A stretch of 19,605 bases of DNA from Oscillospiraceae bacterium (lineage in GTDB: Bacteria; Bacillota; Clostridia; Oscillospirales; Oscillospiraceae): the NCBI GenBank assembly GCA_902802215.1, contig CADCLH010000031.1, positions 1 to 19,605 on the forward strand, read 5' to 3'. The position numbers were made by a program, and so were the translations under genes. Shown here in pieces: positions 16,285 to 19,605 of this stretch. Every line of letters starts with the position of its first letter. Within the stretch, counting starts at the first letter, position 1. The notes beneath the pieces were generated by a model. That model was not told where the DNA came from. It ran no database searches and was given only the letters and a program-made list of their open reading frames with translations.

Positions 16285-17460
16285 GTGAACCGTTTTTTCA
16301 AGCCCTATGAGGGCAAACGCCCCTTCCTGTTCATCAGCTATGCCCACGCTTCCTCCGAGCAGGTCGTGGAGACCATCCGCATCCTGCACGAGGGGGGCGT
16401 CCGCCTCTGGTACGACGAGGGCATCCCAGCCGGCAGCGACTGGCCGGCGAACATCGCCGGACACATGCGCGACTGCGAGCGCGTGGTCTTCTTCCTGTGC
16501 AAAAGGGCGCTCGTCTCGCCCAACTGCTTCAGCGAGATCCGCACCGCCGCGCGACAGAAAAAGCCCATGCTGGTCGTGCGCCTGGACGAAAGCGAGCCGA
16601 CGGGCGAGTGGGCGGAGCTGCTGAAGAACGCGCCGTGCATCGACGTGCTGCCCGACGCGCGCTCTCGCGCGGCGGCCATCCTGAAAACCGGCTTCGTGAC
16701 GCGGCGCTTCCGGCATACCTGGCGGGAGCGCATCCCGTGGCGCGCGATGGGCCTTGTGCTTGCGCTGGCCCTGTTTCTGGGCTCGGCCGCGCTGTTCGCC
16801 GCGGTCGCGACGGGGCGCTGGTCGCCCCTGCCCGCGCTGTCACCGCCGCCCGCCGTCAGCGCCGCGCCCGGGCCCTCGCCCTCGCCGACGCCCGAGCCGG
16901 AGCCGCCGGCGGAGCTGAGCGGGGCCGAGCACTTCTTCAAGATCGCCTTTCCCGACGCGCTGCAGGAGACGGCCGTGCGCCGCGCGCTCGGCAAAGCCGA
17001 GGACGAGATCGACCGCGGGGAGCTCGCACAGATCCAAAGCCTGCATCTGGCCGGGAACATGGTGCTGCGAAGCAGACAGGGCCTGGAGATGGAGGCCGAC
17101 GGGAGCTGCCGCGTCAACGGCGCGCCGGCCGGACAGGGGAAGGTCACGGACCTGAGCCTGCTGCCCTACATGACCAGGCTGGAGGAGCTGACGCTGGTCT
17201 GCCAGCCGCTGGGCGCGCTCTCGCCGCTGGCGGACCACGTCCTGCTGCGCGAGCTGGACCTCGCGGGCAGCCGGGTCACGGAGCTCGGCGCGCTCACGGG
17301 CCTGCCGAGTCTCGAAACGCTGCATCTGGAATACACCGGCGTGAAGGACCTCACGCCGCTTGAGAAACTCCCGGCGCTCAGAACGGTGACGGTCAGTCTG
17401 GACATGCTGCCGCTGAGCTGGGACCGGGACGCGCGCTTTGAAGTCGTACTGGTCAGATAA
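16285..17460 (+). CDS. TIR domain, membrane helix, leucine-rich-repeat protein (candidate active TIR NADase/receptor)
   Basis: 391 residues. The TIR domain occupies 1-125: LFISYAHAS (14-22), the loop RLWYDEGIPAGSDW (40-53), VVFFLCKRAL (67-76) and SPNCFSEI (78-85), in which Glu84 aligns with the catalytic glutamate of TIR NADases. A basic stretch (about 129-153) precedes a single membrane helix (155-176), which predicts the TIR domain inside and the C-terminus outside. A Pro-rich linker (181-209) leads to an LRR N-cap (AFPDALQETAVRRALGK, 221-237) and about four leucine-rich repeats (250-391). The order mirrors a Toll-like receptor in reverse. The start is GTG 16285 with AGGGGG 8 bases upstream. 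Other TIR roles, such as protein scaffolding, cannot be excluded; a defence role is inference. Confidence 0.8.
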   Translation: MNRFFKPYEGKRPFLFISYAHASSEQVVETIRILHEGGVRLWYDEGIPAGSDWPANIAGHMRDCERVVFFLCKRALVSPNCFSEIRTAARQKKPMLVVRLDESEPTGEWAELLKNAPCIDVLPDARSRAAAILKTGFVTRRFRHTWRERIPWRAMGLVLALALFLGSAALFAAVATGRWSPLPALSPPPAVSAAPGPSPSPTPEPEPPAELSGAEHFFKIAFPDALQETAVRRALGKAEDEIDRGELAQIQSLHLAGNMVLRSRQGLEMEADGSCRVNGAPAGQGKVTDLSLLPYMTRLEELTLVCQPLGALSPLADHVLLRELDLAGSRVTELGALTGLPSLETLHLEYTGVKDLTPLEKLPALRTVTVSLDMLPLSWDRDARFEVVLVR

Positions 17461-17473
17461 AGGAGGAACCGCC

Positions 17474-18229
17474 ATGGGAAAGAGACAGAAGATCCGCCTG
17501 CTGTGCGCTGAGGGCGACCGCAGGGCGCTGCAGCCCGTTCTGGACGCGCTGCAGGCGCGCGGCGTGGGCGTGTCGGAAAAGGCGGACACGCTGCTCGCGG
17601 TGCTGTCGGAGCGTTTTTACGCGGACGAGGCGCTGAAAACCGCGCTGCTCGAGGCCGTGTCCGCGGGCGCTGCGGGCGTGCTGCCGCTGCGTCTGGACAA
17701 GGCGGAGCAGCCGCCGGAGATCAAAACCGCCCTCTACGCGCGCAATATCATCCCCGCCGACGAGCGCAGCGCCGAGCAGACGGCAGAGCGCATCCTCGCC
17801 GCCCTGCCGGAAAAGAAAAACCGCATGGGCGCGGCGCTGATCGCGGGTGCGGCCGCGCTGGCCGTGCTGGCTGGCGTGCTGATCTGGCGCGCCGTGCCGA
17901 AGGAGGAAGCGCCCGTCGAGACCGCCGCGCCCGTTATGGCGTCGGAGATCGAGATCCCCGCCGGGATGGGACTGAGTCTTGAGGACCTGCAGTACGTCCG
18001 CAGCGTCGTCATCGTCGGAGAAGAGGCCCACTTCCTCAGCAATGGGACGCCCCAGCCGAACCAGAGCGCGCCCAACGTCCATGAGTATGCCGTCGACGAC
18101 GGGGACGGCTGGTTCAGCAAGGCCGACGGGCACTGCGGACGGTGGAGTTCTTCAACTGCACGATCGACCGGCTCGACTGGTTCGACACGGAAAAGCTGGA
18201 GAACGTCACGATATACGGCTGCCCGGTGA
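17474..18229 (+). CDS. N-terminal half of a third TIR-like/TM/LRR paralogue, frameshifted
   Basis: Starts at ATG 17474, 7 bases after a perfect AGGAGG and 13 bases after the previous stop. Residues 1-110 are a very reduced TIR-like domain (KIRLLCAEGD, LLAVLSERFYADE, VLPLRLD) without the WYDEG loop or a glutamate at the catalytic position. A membrane helix lies at about 119-138. Residues 159-210 (SLEDLQYVRSVVIVG, then GWFSKADGHC) resemble the start of the ectodomain in the preceding paralogue. From about 18136 the frame turns into Ser/Thr/Arg-rich sequence typical of out-of-frame GC-rich DNA and stops at 18229, while LRR sequence continues in the -1 frame. The real protein is therefore either broken here or longer in relatives of this strain. 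Confidence 0.6.
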   Translation: MGKRQKIRLLCAEGDRRALQPVLDALQARGVGVSEKADTLLAVLSERFYADEALKTALLEAVSAGAAGVLPLRLDKAEQPPEIKTALYARNIIPADERSAEQTAERILAALPEKKNRMGAALIAGAAALAVLAGVLIWRAVPKEEAPVETAAPVMASEIEIPAGMGLSLEDLQYVRSVVIVGEEAHFLSNGTPQPNQSAPNVHEYAVDDGDGWFSKADGHCGRWSSSTARSTGSTGSTRKSWRTSRYTAAR

Positions 18230-19605
18230 CGGACTTTTCGCCCCTGAATGCGAGCACCCGGACGCTGCGGGCGGAGTTCGGGTTTTCCGATGAGATCAAC
18301 CCGGACCTCTCCGGCTTTCACCCCGAAAACCTGATCAGCCTGAACCTGAACGGCAGCCCGCGGGAGATCAGAATATCGGACCTCGGCCAATGCGGCAAGC
18401 TGCACGACGTGCGTCTCAGAAACCTGTCGGTGGAGAATCTGGACTTTCTGCGGGGCGGCGACATCTATCAGCTGGAGATCGACGGGCTTGGCCGCCTGCG
18501 CGACCTCTCCGGCCTTGCCGGGATGGCGCACCTGAGCGAGCTGCAGATCCACAACTGCCGACAGCTCCGGGACTATACGCCCATCGGCGCCTGCACCGGC
18601 CTGAAAAAGCTGTTCATCAGCACCGGCGACGACGTCATCCGCGACGCTTCCTTCCTCGAAGGACTGACGAGCCTGCGTGAGGTCGAGCTGCAGGGGAATC
18701 TGCCGGATCTGAACTTCCTGCGCGGCATGGGGGAAAAAAAGCTGCCGATCGTCTTTTGCTTCCGCGGCCGCTGTGCGGACCTTTCGGCACTGGAATCGGT
18801 AAAGAAGTATGAACGGCTCTTTCTCCTCCTCTACGACGCCGACTTTTCGGCCGCCGCGCCCTATCTGGAGCATGCGGAGATCAACTCGCTTTCTCTGTGC
18901 GCTTTCCGCAATCTCGAACTGAGCCTCATCCCCCGGGACACCATGCATCTGGAGCTGATAAACTGCAGCATCGGCCAGGATCTGACCGGCTTCCCGGAGC
19001 TGTATCTGACGCGGCTGACGCTGCAGGACATCCCCGCGCTCCGGAGCCTGAAGGGGCTGCAGAACCTCAAACGCTTCGAGGAAGTCGGCAAGGGCACGCT
19101 GGAGATCCGCAATTGTCCGCGTCTGACCGACTGGAGCGCGCTCGAGGGGAAGAGTCTGGACGGTCTGGAGCTGGCGGGCGTGTACACGCTGCCGGATTTC
19201 TCCAAGCTGCGCTTCCACGCGCTGAAGCTCGACAGTCTCGACTGGATCGAGGACCTGAGCTGCCTGGACGCGCTGGACGGCAGCTACAAGAGCTACCAGA
19301 CCTTTTCGCTGCCGGGCATGGGGCAGATCCGGGATCTGAGTCCCATCGCCCGCGTGATCGACAAAAGCGGGCGGCTTGAGGTCCCGCCCCAGCTCGAGGA
19401 GCAGGCGCGGGATCTGATGCAGGGCGGCAAGATCATGTGGTACGAGGTCGTCTACCCCGAGGGCGGATGGGAGCTGGACAACGCCGAGCTGAGCCTGCTG
19501 AGCCTCGACGAGCTGGACACCCTGCCTCCGGCCCTGCTCCGGCGGGTGACGACCCTGGCCGTCGCGGGCGACACCGTATTCGACCCCAACGAGTACGAGG
19601 TCTGG
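18136..19605 (+). pseudogene. LRR ectodomain of the third TIR-like paralogue, in the -1 frame, cut by window edge
   Basis: From CGG 18136 (residues RTVEFFNCTIDRL) the frame is open without a stop to base 19605, 490 codons. It encodes leucine-rich repeats of about 20-24 residues, for example NLISLNLNGS, LHDVRLRNLSVENLDFL and LSELQIHNCRQLRDYTPI, continuing to LRRVTTLAVAGD at the edge. The frame opens only after TGA 18082 and offers no start with a ribosome binding site; GTG 18142 is the first candidate and ATG 18523 the first methionine. It belongs with the membrane-anchored half encoded at 17474-18229. The absence of further stops over 1.4 kb suggests a recent lesion, a sequence error, or selection still acting on the LRR part. 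Confidence 0.65.

Noticed and set aside
13410..16301. 963-codon open frame on the minus strand opposite the HD-RyR and first TIR-like genes
   Set aside because: Composition-driven antisense frame (Arg/Val/Leu/Ala/Gly-rich), no ribosome binding site and no recognisable motif, while the plus strand shows clear domains.
18085..18229. Programmed -1 frameshift in the third TIR-like gene
   Set aside because: No slippery heptamer in the correct phase is visible in the overlap, and comparison with the paralogue suggests a missing segment of about 23 residues.
13266..19605. Mobile element or prophage carrying the accessory operon
   Set aside because: No integrase, transposase, tRNA gene or flanking direct repeat is visible, and base composition looks like the rest of the window.

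Overview
The window is a GC-rich stretch of bacterial chromosome. Gene order, short intergenic gaps, AAGGAGG-type ribosome binding sites and Gram-positive-type proteins (GdpP, DegV, an Rrf2-led ISC operon, the tilS-hpt-ftsH order) point to a high-GC member of the Clostridia, most likely an Oscillospiraceae-like gut bacterium. That placement is an inference from protein style, not from a marker search.

Left half, minus strand (8221 down to 1): one long housekeeping operon starts from a good sigma-A promoter (TTGTAA-17-TATAAT, 8221-8193). It reads gdpP (c-di-AMP phosphodiesterase), rplI (ribosomal protein L9), dnaB (replicative helicase), tilS (tRNA-Ile lysidine synthetase), hpt (hypoxanthine phosphoribosyltransferase), ftsH (membrane AAA+ protease) and a small PQ-loop-like membrane protein cut by the left edge. 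Genes overlap or lie a few bases apart, except for a 168-base palindrome-rich gap between hpt and ftsH.

Middle, plus strand (8279-13318): a short nucleotidyltransferase with an unusual architecture; an Fe-S assembly operon (Rrf2 regulator, IscS, IscU) preceded by two matching operator-like sites; an XRE-type regulator with membrane helices behind its own promoter; and a DegV fatty-acid-binding protein closed by a clear intrinsic terminator.

Right end, plus strand (13332-19605): an accessory operon that is the most interesting part of the window. A 677-residue protein with an HD phosphohydrolase domain and a C-terminal RyR domain is followed, with gaps of 12, 4 and 13 bases, by three paralogous proteins of the form TIR-like domain, single membrane helix, leucine-rich repeats. 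Only the middle one keeps the candidate TIR catalytic glutamate. The third is interrupted by a frameshift that looks like a small deletion, and its LRR frame stays open to the window edge. In predicted topology these proteins resemble a Toll-like receptor written in reverse order, with a cytoplasmic TIR domain and external LRRs. With the HD-RyR protein in the same operon, this suggests an uncharacterised surface-sensing, nucleotide-signalling or immunity system.
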